Shown: positions 39,101-50,400 of the stretch, one piece after another | How positions within the stretch are numbered: position 1 is the stretch's first letter | Layout of the letters: the number at the start of each line of letters is the position of its first letter | Source: Spirodela intermedia | Taxonomy: Eukaryota; Streptophyta; Magnoliopsida; Alismatales; Araceae | Direction: 5' to 3' | Length of the DNA stretch: 64,000 bases | Assembly: GCA_902729315.2 (NCBI GenBank) | Contig: LR746276.1 | Span: 1,970,669 to 2,034,668, forward strand | The notes under the pieces: generated by a model | The model's input: only the letters and a program-made list of their open reading frames with translations | The model's database searches: none | What the model was told of the DNA's origin: nothing | Translations under genes and position numbers: made by a program

Positions 39101-42028
39101 ATATTTTTGCTTTCATCCCTCTGTTAAAATCATTATATTAGGTATCGGAGGGTCTGCAAACCCCAGTGCTCATCCGAAATGCACAGGAGAAAACAAAGAT
39201 GCTTGATGAGACGACATGCAGGGCACAAAGGTATAGAATACAGTTTGAGGAGGTACGCTAGGAAGCTTACTGGAAGTGGAGATTGAGGGACAGTTGAGTG
39301 AAGGACGAGGATTGAGATACTTTGAATCGGCAAAAGGGCTAGGCCGACGAAACTTACAGATTGGACCCGGGAAACTTACAGCTGGAGCAAGAAGCCCGCC
39401 AAAAAAGATGATCCCAGAAATGATAGAAAAGCATGTAACATAGTACACCTTCAGATTTGCTGGCGTCTGCAATAAGAGAACAATTTAGCAGCTTTAAAAA
39501 TTTGCTTTAAATAGGAGTTATGAAACAAATCAACATCAAAACAAAGATACTTCCTAACTAAGAAAACTATGGACGTGGATCATTTTACAACAAATAAGCG
39601 ACTTTAATATACTTACTAAAGGAGGCAGAAAAGGTATGAATGATGGAAAATCAGGAATCTCATTTTCTTGTTTCTCCTCAAAAATTCCAAGCTCAGCATT
39701 TTTAATTCGTTGTTGTATCCGTAATCTTCGAACCTGCACATAATCATCAATTGATCAAAGTCCAGGAATAGATTATGAATTGACATTTATGTACATAATT
39801 TTTTTTTCATCGTCCTATTCTAATAGATCATGCTTATTAGAATAAAGCCACATCTTTCCAATTTTCAATGGGAAATCTAGGAACCCATAAGATAAGGAAT
39901 ATTAACAGTGGGAACCAGCCTTCAAAATGATGACATGAGGAGATGAGTAAGCTTTACCAAGAAAAAAATAGATTAAAGAAAGTTCTAGTGGGTCAAATGA
40001 TCAGTAGAATAAAGTACGCTCGTAAATAATGGCTAGTTTGACAACTTACACACTGTAACTCCTCTACCTGGTTCATGTTTCGCTATAAATCGGTGTACTA
40101 GGTTCGAGCTTTAGCAAATTTCGCTATAAATCGGTGTAAAGCAGTCAAATGGTATCGATAATTAGTTTCCCTTATGAGAGATATTACCGAGGATAACTTC
40201 ATTTAAACCAGATTTCACTTTGTTTTTATGTTCTGTGAAGTCAAATGATACGGATACCATTTGAAACGGAGAAATTAGATTTGCATAGGGAGAAGATACT
40301 TCAATAGTCAGGTAATTCTACTAGTCAGTCAATAGTATTCTACAAAGGAAGTGAACCAAAGGATGACCACATTAATTCCCTGGAGACTGAACCGTATCCT
40401 AGTGTTTGGAGATTATCCTGCCGCTAGTTTTTCCCAGGTTAGGAGAACTTAGGGCGTAATAGAACCCTTGAATAGGAGAACTTTTGACTGCGAACATCTA
40501 CCCATGGATCATCCAGTCTAAAAACTGGACCACTTGAGCACAGTACATGAAGTCACTAGGGCATTGGATCATCTGGTGCTCAGCCGTTTCACTCCGAACT
40601 GGTATCAAGTTGGAGGATTCTAGGACAATCCTGCCAATATTGTCTATAATACAGCAAACATGAGTGTATGCATGGGACTTTGTTCGTTCCATCTTCTTGC
40701 TGAAAGTGGATCAAGGACTACCGATCCTAATCTGAATCAAACATTACTTACTGGCCTTTGTTTGTTCCATCTTTCTCCTAATCCTTCTCGTGCCTCCCTC
40801 CCAAAAGTGTATTCAGTGCACTCAGCCCTCCACTGGCACTTTCTTGTTGAGTCCAAATTCTTGAGGTGGAGTTGCATGATAACTGATTCACTGAAGGTAA
40901 GATTATGAAACACTCTTTCAAATACTGTAGCCATGGTAAGTATGCTTTAATTCAATTGCCTTACGTGGTAGAGAATGAATAAGTATACATTCATCCTTAT
41001 CATTCTGACGATGAATGAATTAAATTCCCACTTCCAGAGACAAATTACTGAAATTTAAGTGTTAAGTTTTATTTTTAAATGAGAGAGTATACCTCCTCCA
41101 TATGCAAGAAGATCTTATTTCGTCGGCTTTTGATGTTGTCTTGAATCTCTTGCAACTCCATCTTGGCAAAATCTTGGACAGTTTCAGGTCCTTCGATGAT
41201 GCAAAAGCTTCTGAAAAATCTAAAATTTTCAGTTGGGCCGTTTGAAGTCACTTGAAAGCTGCATTATGGTACAGCTCTAAAGCCAAAATGAGAAATTGAT
41301 AAAAACTGACCACAAAAACATACAGAATCTACTACCAAGTCAAACATTTGCATTTCACAAAGAAAATGCCTGCCTTAAGACGCTTTGAAATATAAAAATA
41401 GGAATACACGTGAATAACCAAATCGTTTACTCGACATTAGAACATGCGGAACTTTATTCCATAGCTCAAAATAAGCCATTGAATGTTTGACGCGAATTTT
41501 TTCGTAATTTAATCAAGCTGACATGGTGACGACCAACAAAACTATCTAAACCTCTCGCCTTAGAGAAAAAATTAACAGATGTGGGTTCGCTTCTGAGCTG
41601 TTACTTCCTGCATGCCCAGTCTGAAATAAATTGAAAACCGCGAAGTACGTATCATCGGCCATTGTGAACTGTATAAACCAATCGAAATCTTACCTAAAAG
41701 GAACCAACAGACTTTTCTGTTTCACAAAGCAGTTCAGTTGAGACGAGCATACACACCTCTAAACGATAGAAGGGAAGAGCGAGAGGAGAAATTACCCGGC
41801 AGGGTTCGTCTCAGCGGAATCGCCGGCAGCAGCATCTCCTGCCGACGCAGATGACGGAGAGGAAGCAGTAGCGGCAGCTCTGGGGTCACCTCCTGCGGCT
41901 CCAGCATCGGTGGCCGCGGACCGCCATCGGATCAAGGCGGGGGGGGCCCTCTCCCTCCACCCCCGGGGGACCGCCGTTGGCTTCCGCGGAGGAGAAGAAC
42001 ACGTGATGATCCGCCCGGAGCAGATCAT
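36111..42028 (-). CDS. OR: ORANGE protein (DnaJ-like zinc-finger plastid protein)
   Basis: OR is a plastid holdase-type chaperone that stabilises phytoene synthase, so it raises carotenoid content, and it promotes chromoplast formation. Minus-strand exons in order: 42028-41796, 41210-41093, 39733-39617, 39466-39380, 37973-37897, 37134-37007, 36613-36477, 36188-36111 (stop TAG), all GT/AG, 324 residues. Residues 1-77 are a Ser/Ala/Arg-rich transit-peptide-like leader (MICSGRIITCSS). Then come the conserved FCIIEGPETVQDFAKM block, two membrane spans (about 165-185 in exon 4 and 217-238 in exon 6), and four CxxCxGxG-type motifs (CKYCLGTG, CARCSSTG, CLNCSGSG, CPTCLCTG). The tail is ASEHDPRIDPFD. 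A Met 21 codons upstream in frame (42091) is an alternative start; 42028 fits family leaders better. Residue 105 is Lys in NIKSRRNK, where recalled homologues have Arg. No damage seen. Confidence 0.95.
38221..38418. repeat. 99-bp tandem duplication in OR intron 4
   Basis: 38221-38319 and 38320-38418 are two adjacent, slightly diverged copies, each beginning CATACTG.TGAAAAA and ending ACCCCTTA. They lie in the 1.4-kb intron between OR exons 4 and 5. Confidence 0.9.
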
Positions 42029-42108
42029 CTCTCTTCCCTCAATTCGCCCGGTGGCCAATGGTCGGAGACAGTAGCTCCCACAAATCTGCACTGAGATAGA
42101 GAGTGAGT

Positions 42109-42147
<39 letters not shown>

Positions 42148-43394
42148 GTGCCGGGATGTATAAGGTCGAAAATGAGTGGCGGAACTACAGAAAGAAGAGG
42201 CACAGCCTTCCACGCGGCACCGAGGTAACCGCACCTCATCCCGGGATGAACACCAACAGTTGGGGCTCGCCGCTGAACGACCGTTGAAAGAAAACCCGAG
42301 TCAGGACTTCCCCCTTACGTTATACACGCTCTGCACCGCTGCGGATTTGACGGACGACAAGCTCATCTTGGAGCGGATAAACGTGGACTAGATGGCACAT
42401 GACGCCTCCGACGCACACTTTTCCCCCGTTATTTCCCTTTTTTCCCCTTTTAAAATTCCCTGACCACTCAATATCTGGAAATTTCCCAAATTTCGCTTTT
42501 ACGAAAAATAGATAACAAATTGTACACCAGAACAGACGTGACGATGTAAGGTAACTGACGTCATTAGGCCGTCCACTACTGGGCCCCACACCTCTTGGCT
42601 ATAGATGAGGTCTTCCTCTACCTGGTGACAGAAAAGAGGCAGAAATCCACAGGTTCTGATTTTGGTGTGAGAGAGCTGCCTGCAACTCTTTTCTTCGTCG
42701 AAATTCATCTCTTGTTCCGAGAAACGTGGCCGGAGATCAATGCATTTTGGTTTACTCTCCAAATTGAACAACGGAAATTCTAAGCTGGGTCGAACGATGT
42801 CAGGGCGATTGATGACTGCTGAAGAAGTCATGGAGAATATCTGGATGTGGGCGATATTTCTGGTTTCATCGATAAACGGGAGATCATTTTCTTCCTAGTA
42901 AAACCCTAGGGAAGGTTGACGGGGGTGGTGGATTCATCGAATGGAAAATTGGACTGCATTAGGGGGAGAAGCAAGTAGAGATTAAACCTGAAGTTCATCG
43001 CCAGGATAAAGCTCGATCCAACGTCGGAGCTCTTGACGCCCTCCGCCGGCCGCTTCAAAAGTTGGGAACCGGAGCAGAGCCAGAGAGGAGAGGTCCAATC
43101 CGTCGATCTTCTTCTTCTTTTTCTTCACGGGGAGGCGGTGCTCCTGAATGCCCCAATTGGTGGCCACGGACCTGAAATCACCATTCTTCTCGTTCGTTCC
43201 CCTCACGTCGTCGGATTTCCCACGCTTGAAGACCAAAGAGTTTCTGTTCCAGGAACTCCCCCTTCTCCCTGGCGATCTCTTCCCTGCTATTTGTGAACGC
43301 ACCAGCCGCTGGAAACCTCGATCCCCTGAGTGGAGATCCCTGGGGCTTGCGTCGGCGCCGTAGAGTCACAGGTGGGGATATGAAGGGGTTAGGG
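42029..43394. promoter_or_regulatory. OR 5' leader and promoter side of the OR/CCA divergent spacer
   Basis: A (GA)16 tract at about 42113-42144 is a (TC)n run on the OR strand, a common feature of plant 5' leaders. Further out, several open frames of 60-110 codons exist on both strands (such as 42831-42499 and 43302-42982, minus). I recognise no domain in them and see no consistent splice model. I treat the stretch as promoter and unassigned spacer, with the possibility of a small unrecognised gene. Confidence 0.45.
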
Positions 43395-44215
43395 CAGCGG
43401 ATCCTGCCGGCGGTCTTGTTGAGGAGTTAGAGGGCGAGGGTGAGCTCATTGTCAAGGGAGTTGCAAGCTCCATCCTCGGCGAACTCTATCTTTCCCTTAC
43501 GGTCGTCTTCCTCCGCCGTTGCGGCGGATCCTACCGCCGATCTTTTTGAGGAGTTCCTTGTGGAGATTAAAGCTCCATACTCAGCGAGGTGCGCCTTTCC
43601 CTTGCGGTCGTCTTCCACCGCGGTTGGGCTGGATCCTGCGGGCTATCTTGTCGAGGAGGAGCTCATTGTCGAGGGAGATGAGAGCTCCATCATCGACGAC
43701 GTCCACCTTCCCCTTGCGGTCATCTCCCACCGCCGTCGCGGCGGATCCTGCCAGCGATCTTGTTGAGGAGGAGCCCATTGTCGAGGGAAAGAAGAGCTCC
43801 ATCCTCGGCGACGTCCACCTTCCCATTACCGTCGTCTTCCACCGTCGTTGCGGCGGATCCTGGCGACGGTCTTGTTGAGGAGGAACTCATTGTCAAGGGA
43901 GATGAAAGCTCCATCCTCGGCGAAGTCCTCCCTTCCCCTTACGGTCGTCTTCAGCAGCCGTTGCGGTGGATCCTTCCGGCGATCTTGTTGAGGAGGAGCT
44001 CATTGTCGAGGGAGTGAAAGCTCACCCATCCTCGGCGAAGTCATCCCTTCCCCTTGCGGTCATCTTACACCACCGTTGCGTCGGATCCTGCCGGCGATCT
44101 TGTTGAGGACGTGGAGAAAGAGGAGGAGCTGATTCTCGAGGGAGATCCAAGCTTCATCCTCGGCGAGGTTCACCTTCCCTGGCGGTCGCCTTCCACCGGC
44201 ATTGCAGTGGCGGAG
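43395..44215. repeat. Minisatellite, about 112-bp unit, about 7 copies
   Basis: GGATCC anchors occur at 43399, 43526 (as GGATCCTA), 43631, 43743, 43855, 43968 and 44083, spacings 127, 105, 112, 112, 113 and 115. Each unit carries, in order, GGATCCTGCCGGCGATCTTGT-like, GAGGAGGAGCTCATTGTC, GAGCTCCATCCTCGGCGA and CTTCCCCTTGCGGTCGTCTTC-like words. The unit is GC-rich and mostly not a multiple of three, so each repeat shifts frame. Open stretches on both strands (for example repeats of VEEELIVEGDESSI) do not stay in one frame across the array. I therefore read it as a non-coding satellite, not a repeat protein. Confidence 0.88.
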
Positions 44216-44414
44216 CAGACCGGAGCTCTCTTCTTCATCTTAATGCTCCGCCTTTCGCGCGGGAAAAGCTAATAGTGGCTATAACGGGTCTCGGATTATC
44301 CAAACCAGCTAAGGCGGGAGTCCGTTCTCTGTCAAAAAGCCGCGTGCCGCCCCCGCGGAGGCCCCCCCCGCTCAGGAAGAAAGGGAGCGAGGGGGGGGGG
44401 GGGGAGAGAAAGGG
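44216..44414 (+). promoter_or_regulatory. Core upstream region of the CCA gene with poly-C and poly-G tracts
   Basis: An 8-base C run at about 44362-44369 and a run of 14 G at 44391-44404 lie just before the first ATG, within the probable 5' UTR. Homopolymer G of this length can form a quadruplex and is prone to length change. No TATA box seen. Confidence 0.5.
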
Positions 44415-47400
44415 ATGCGCTCCCTCGCTATAAATTCGTCGGCCCTTTCAAACTCGGTGCTCTCCGGCTTCTTCCCCCGCGGCGGCGCCGCCCGCCTCTT
44501 CAGTCCTCGCCGCCTCCGGGTCTCGGTGAAGCTTAGATTCTTCGGTCTCCTCGTGGGTGGCGCCTGCCGCTGCGACGGGCGCGGGGCGGGGAAGATGGGG
44601 GCCGCGAGGGTTGCGGTGAACAGCGTTATTGATCTCACGGAGAAGGAGGAGAGGATATTCCAGCAGCTTCTGGGCGTGGTGCGGCACTTCCAGATGGAGA
44701 CTCAATTGCGGGTCGCTGGCGGTTGGGTCCGAGATAAGGTCAGATGGCGGAGGGTGTTTTGCAGTGTCGCGTTTTATTTTTCGCCATCCTCTCGCCTGCA
44801 GCCGTGGTTGCATCGTATTGCCGTTACCGTCGTTGTCGGTTTCGATATAATTTGCGCCCTTTTGATTGTTTAGCTCGCGTCTTTTCTTTCCGTGAACTGT
44901 TTTCGACCGTCGTTTCTCTTCTGACGGGGAACTTGTGTATCTACTCTTACCTTCCATATTTCTTGCCGTCTTACGATGATCTAGACTCCAAGAGCGAAGG
45001 AGTGGTCATACAGGCAATTAACTGAATATTTCTGCACTATTCTCCTACAAGATTGTGTGACTTTGCTTATTTCTTATATCTTCCTCCAATTCATTGCAGC
45101 TGTTGGGTCGAGAGTGTTTTGACATTGACATCGCGCTGGATAATATGTTGGGACGGGAATTTTGTGACAAGGTCAATGAGTACCTGTCGCTCACGGGTGA
45201 AGAAAGGCGTGGAGTTGGAGTTATCCAGTGGTAGAGGTTCTCATTTGATTTGTACACGAATGGGTTGTATCTTGGAAATCAGTAGATACACCTCTCCTAC
45301 ATTTTTTCTTTCTTGCTCCTAGATTCGTGGAATAATTTTCGGATTCTAAGATTACTTATGTTATTATTGATTTGCCTCTAATAATGTATCGATTTGACTA
45401 TGTATCGTCCTCAATCCCATTCTCTGTTTTAAGACGTCTGAAACAAAGTACAGCTTTTCCTCTATCACCATAATTTGGAGCCTGGATTAGTGTGTGGAAC
45501 CTGGTAGAACGTGGCAACTAGGTTTTGTGGCTAGTGGTATTTTGACGTTTTTCATTATGGACAAACCAACTTGAACTGATTCAAGTTATAATTGGCACAA
45601 TTATGCAGCAATCCTGATCAGTCAAAACACTTGGAAACCGCACGAATGCGCATATATGACGTGTGGATTGACTTTGTTAACTTGAGGTCTGAAACCTATG
45701 CAGAGAACAGTCGTATTCCTTCAATGGTAACTACAGATTATTCATGGCTATTTATTTATTTATTTCCTTCTTCTGCCTTTATGACTGATATCGAATTTAT
45801 ACTTACTTTTCAGAATATGTTATTATCCAAAAGATTATATTCTCCATATATTCCGGGCTATAAATTAGTGCATACGAAGCCATTCTAATGTATCTAGAGA
45901 CCATTTTTGGCTGACGAACTATTTTAAAGCCAATTTAGTTCATATCTAGTATTAAACATATTATAAATAGTTTTAAAGGACTGCGATTGTTCTTTCACTT
46001 CGCTAATACCAATATTATACTGTTTATTTAAATAAATTTCTTAGTTCTTTCAGTGTTACCGTTATTTGATAAATTAGTAGTATTGTGAATCATGATTCAG
46101 TTGAGTACCTCTTCGGTTAGGAATCATATTTTGGGAATAACGTGAATTGATATGGGCGAGTCCACTGCAAGTCTTAGATGATAATTGTGTCCTTTAAAGT
46201 TTCATATGGACCAGTTAACGATTAAAAACAGATTTGAATTTCTGGTGAAAAGGTCCTCCTGAATTTATGATCTTGAAGAAAGATTTCCATTATCTGGCTG
46301 GGATATTGGGATGTTTGATACTAACACTATTGGAGACCGTTATTTAAATTCCATAAGTATTTACCCGATCATAAGCTTCATAATTTTTCTAATTTTAAGG
46401 TAACTGGGGTAGTGAAAAAGTATCTGTTCCCTCTTGGCTAGGTTTAAACTCATTTTGTGGTGGGAAATGAACAAGGTGGAGAAATTAAAAATATGAGACT
46501 CTTGTTGTGAATAGGATTCAGTGAAAGCAATACGGTTATGGAATTGGCCATTTCAAATTGTTACCATCCCTATCATGTTATATTGCACCAGAAAAAGCGA
46601 AGTTTAAAAGAGCCAAGTCACAAAGTTGCTAAAAATGGCATTTAGAGATCACTCAGTTGGATGAAGGCCACCGGATTATGTAGCTCATCTCGTAAACATA
46701 GAAAGGGAGGGGCAGGTATAATGTCCGCCACCCATTCGACACTGCTGTCTGACGGCCAAATTGGTTTCCCTATCCTTTCTCACCTATCTCATGGTTTACG
46801 CTCCCTCTTTTATTCGGTTCGGCCATTGTCTGTTTTTCTGTCAACCTCTTTTTGACTCTACTTAACGTATTGTATTGCATTGGGCTTTATTGTAAACAAA
46901 AAAATGACACTTGTGATATAATCGTATTTGTAATTATGTTTTTTTCAGAATTGATTTCAAGTAGAGGTAACTTACCAGCTCGTCCCATCCTTCCTGTCTC
47001 TTCCCAAAACAATCCTAATCTCTCTTGATCCCTCGCCAATGGTTCCTGTGTAGAGATGATAGAGGCAGATCGCTGTGATGTCTGTTGAGTGGGGGAAGGT
47101 AGAGAATAGAGAAGAAAAGAAATGACAATCATTTGGTCTGGGCAGTTATGTTTGTGGGAACAGCAATGGTAGTTCCTGGTATGATTTTTCATCTCTTGTT
47201 CTTCCTGATATGATTTCTGGTCAAAGCCTTTAAAGAAGGTAGGGGTTGCCAAGTTTTAAACCCTAGTAAGTTAATCTGATTCTAGCCTTCTTTTTATGGT
47301 TCACAGCGACATGTAAAGCATGGCACGTGAGTAAGCCCTGTTTGGTAGCAACTCAACTTGATTCAGATACAACCCAACTTGAGGAAATATTACCTCGATT

Positions 47401-50400
47401 TATAGAAACAGCAGAATGAAAAATGTCGATCAATAAACTGATAACGAAATGAAGCTGTTCCTAAAATTTTTGCTTATTTTATTTTTACTTTCTCTTTATG
47501 GTATCTCTATCAGACTGGTTTGGTCCGGTCCAGTTCACTGGAGAACCGCCCTGACCCCAATTCAAACCTACCTCTGTGGGTCTGGTATAAATCCTAGGCC
47601 TGGCTTACCGATTTCGAATCTGCCTTGGACTCAAGGATGGTGAATTTTAGCTGTCAACATTTCTTCTGTTTGGTTGTGAAAATTTATGGCGAATAGAATG
47701 GTTAGTTAGAAATTTAACAGATGCTATCTATTCAGAATTCACGGAAAAAGAATGATTTTATATTTCATGTCTGCCACTCGAAATGAAATATTTGTTTTCG
47801 AATGTTCATCAAATGTAGATTTTTGGAACTGCTGAAGAGGATGCTTATAGAAGAGATCTAACCATTAACAGGTATTTTTTTTCTGTAATGTCTCGCTTTT
47901 TCCTTCATTTGTGCACTTCCAGTAGAAAGTATTAGGAACACTTCCACAAAAGCCCAAAAAGGTAGTGTTCAGTTGGTATGCTAGCAGATGAGATAAGATT
48001 TCTCGATGATTTCTATAGATTTTTGAGTGCTGATAGGTGGGTTTCATTTTAGATTATTCTTCTTTAACTGAGCAATCAAGAAGGAATCTCCTTTAGTTTT
48101 CTCTTGGTTAATTAGAATGCACGTTTCCATTAGTTTATGCCCCTGTGATAATATGCAATCATTGATGGAACTGAAACCTTGCTATGGCTGTCTTTCTCCA
48201 AAATTTGGGCGTCTTTTTTGAATTATACTAACATTTGAACCTCTTGTTTTTGACAGCCTTTTCTATAACATTAACACAAATTCCGTTGAAGATTTAACTG
48301 GAAGAGGTGACTTTCTTTTCCATTTTCTATATAAAGTTGGGTGTCATTTGGCTTATGTTGCTCCTCTCCCCACCTTTTTTTTTCCAATTTATCAGGCATT
48401 GAAGATCTTAGATCCGGAATAATCAACACTCCGTTACCTCCAATGGCAACATTTTTGGATGATCCTCTTAGAGTTCTACGAGCTATTCGCTTTGGTAATT
48501 GTCGAAATTTCCCACCTTAGACCTGCTTTATCTCTTGGAGATCTCTGTATAGCTTAATGTTTTCATTGGAGAAGATAGCATTAACAATCTTTCTTGATTT
48601 TCTTTTTAATAATTCAAAGTAGTTTTAAGGTCATTTTCTGCTGTCCATAATGTTTTTCTTAGTAGGTCGAACATATCCAAACTCTGCCACAAAATTTCAT
48701 GATATTTTTCTTAAGTTATTTTTATATCATAACTTTTCTTGATGGATGATAGAATGAAAATTGCATTTTTCCTGATGTTAAAATTTTATCCTGTGACCCA
48801 GTCATGTTATCAGCAGCAATATGAAAAACGGGTGAAATAAAATCCAAAAAGAGAAGTACAGAAAGCATGTGCAACCACTATTGAATCTAGCTATTATTGC
48901 AATACTGGCAATGATATTTTGCGTATGTAAACACAAAACATATTTAAATTTATTTCCCCATATTGGATCCAGCTTCCATTCGGTGTTGAGGTTGTTGGAA
49001 GTTTTTTATCCTCGGGCCATTTATGATGATGGGGTGAGTGCAAGCCAAGAGTTATTTAGGTTTGCACTATCCCGATTCTTGAAGAATGATTGTAGAATGT
49101 TCTCAGCGTTCCCATCTTCATCTTTGATTAGTCGCTGCTTTAAATTACTCTCTCTGTTTTTTGGGTAAGCTTTAACCTTAGAGTGGTCTTCTTGATTCAG
49201 TTATATAATTTATACCGTGTCTCATCCTTTTCTTTTACCCAGGTGCAAGATTTGGATTTACATTGGATGATGGCGTAAAGAACGCTGCTGCCCACGAAGA
49301 TGTCAAGTCTGCAATAGCCAACAAAGTCAGCAGAGAGAGAATCGGTCACGAAGTACTTTTTTGTCTTCTGTTTCTCTCTAAAACAATTTTCTAGGCCTAT
49401 TAAATTTTGTGGTTTGTTGTGAGATCTCTTTCTTCATTTTATACCAATTATCTTGCAATCGCAAGCGATTTTTTCTTTTGTTGCGCAGGTTGATTTGATG
49501 ATTTCTGATAAAGATCCAGTTAAAGCGGTGACTTATTTAAGTGACTTACAATTATTTTGGGTTGTCTTTTCTCTTCCGCATAATTCAGAGCTTACAATAG
49601 TGGAAAGAACTGACAGGTTTGCTTTCCATAAATTACATAAATGTTTCGTTGTTCTTTTGAGCTAGTAGATCTCAAATAGGAAATGATGAAAATATGTAGA
49701 CATTTACTTCGGTCTGTATTGTAATCCTCCGATAGGTTTGAGTGATGATGAAAGTATGTTATAAACTTATGCTCTCAGGGGGGGAAAAGGATTATTGGCA
49801 TGAAGTTTTGTTTTAGTCCATGATTTATTGAGCTTTTCAACTCGTTTGAGTCAGACTGAGTTATGAACTTCCTGGATCCTGATTTATCTCTGAGATTTGA
49901 GCTTACTGCCTCTGAAAAAGGTATGGTATTCGGAATCAGCCAATGCAAAGTTCATGTCGTTCCAAGTTTATGAATCTTAAAAGTTACTAACATGACTCAT
50001 TTTATTTCACGATTCTCGAAAGTTAAATTACAATAATTGTACTGATAAATGGGAAAACTTGACATCAAGTTAAGAAATATTGATGAGAGAAATTAGGAAA
50101 AGATATCTGAGTGATCCTCGTGTCCACTCTACTCTATGTGGCTGTGGTAAACAGACTGTTCTTGGTGTGGTTGGTGCCACAATCATTAGTTGAAAGGGAA
50201 GTATGCCTAGTATGCGGTCCATGAACTCTCATAAACATTTCCAGTACATCATTTGTATCCTGCACACCAATAAATGGAAAAACAGTTCTAGCAACCATGT
50301 CTGTGATGCCACTCATTCAGGTCCTCTTTCGTGTGCACTTAAAAGTCGTACTTAAATATATGGTCTCTGACTCTGAACTGCCATCAGAAGCTAGATGGAA

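Noticed and set aside
42499-43369. Several 60-110 codon frames on both strands between OR and the minisatellite
   Set aside because: They overlap each other, lack known domains and a coherent splice model, and compositionally look like GC-rich non-coding DNA.
43395-44215. Tandem units considered as a CRISPR-like array or a repeat-protein gene
   Set aside because: The units are continuous, without unique spacers, in a plant genome; the 112-bp period breaks frame from unit to unit.
44448-44957. A 169-codon minus-strand frame over CCA exon 1
   Set aside because: The plus strand codes for the GGWVRD motif of the nucleotidyltransferase; the antisense frame is a GC-rich shadow.
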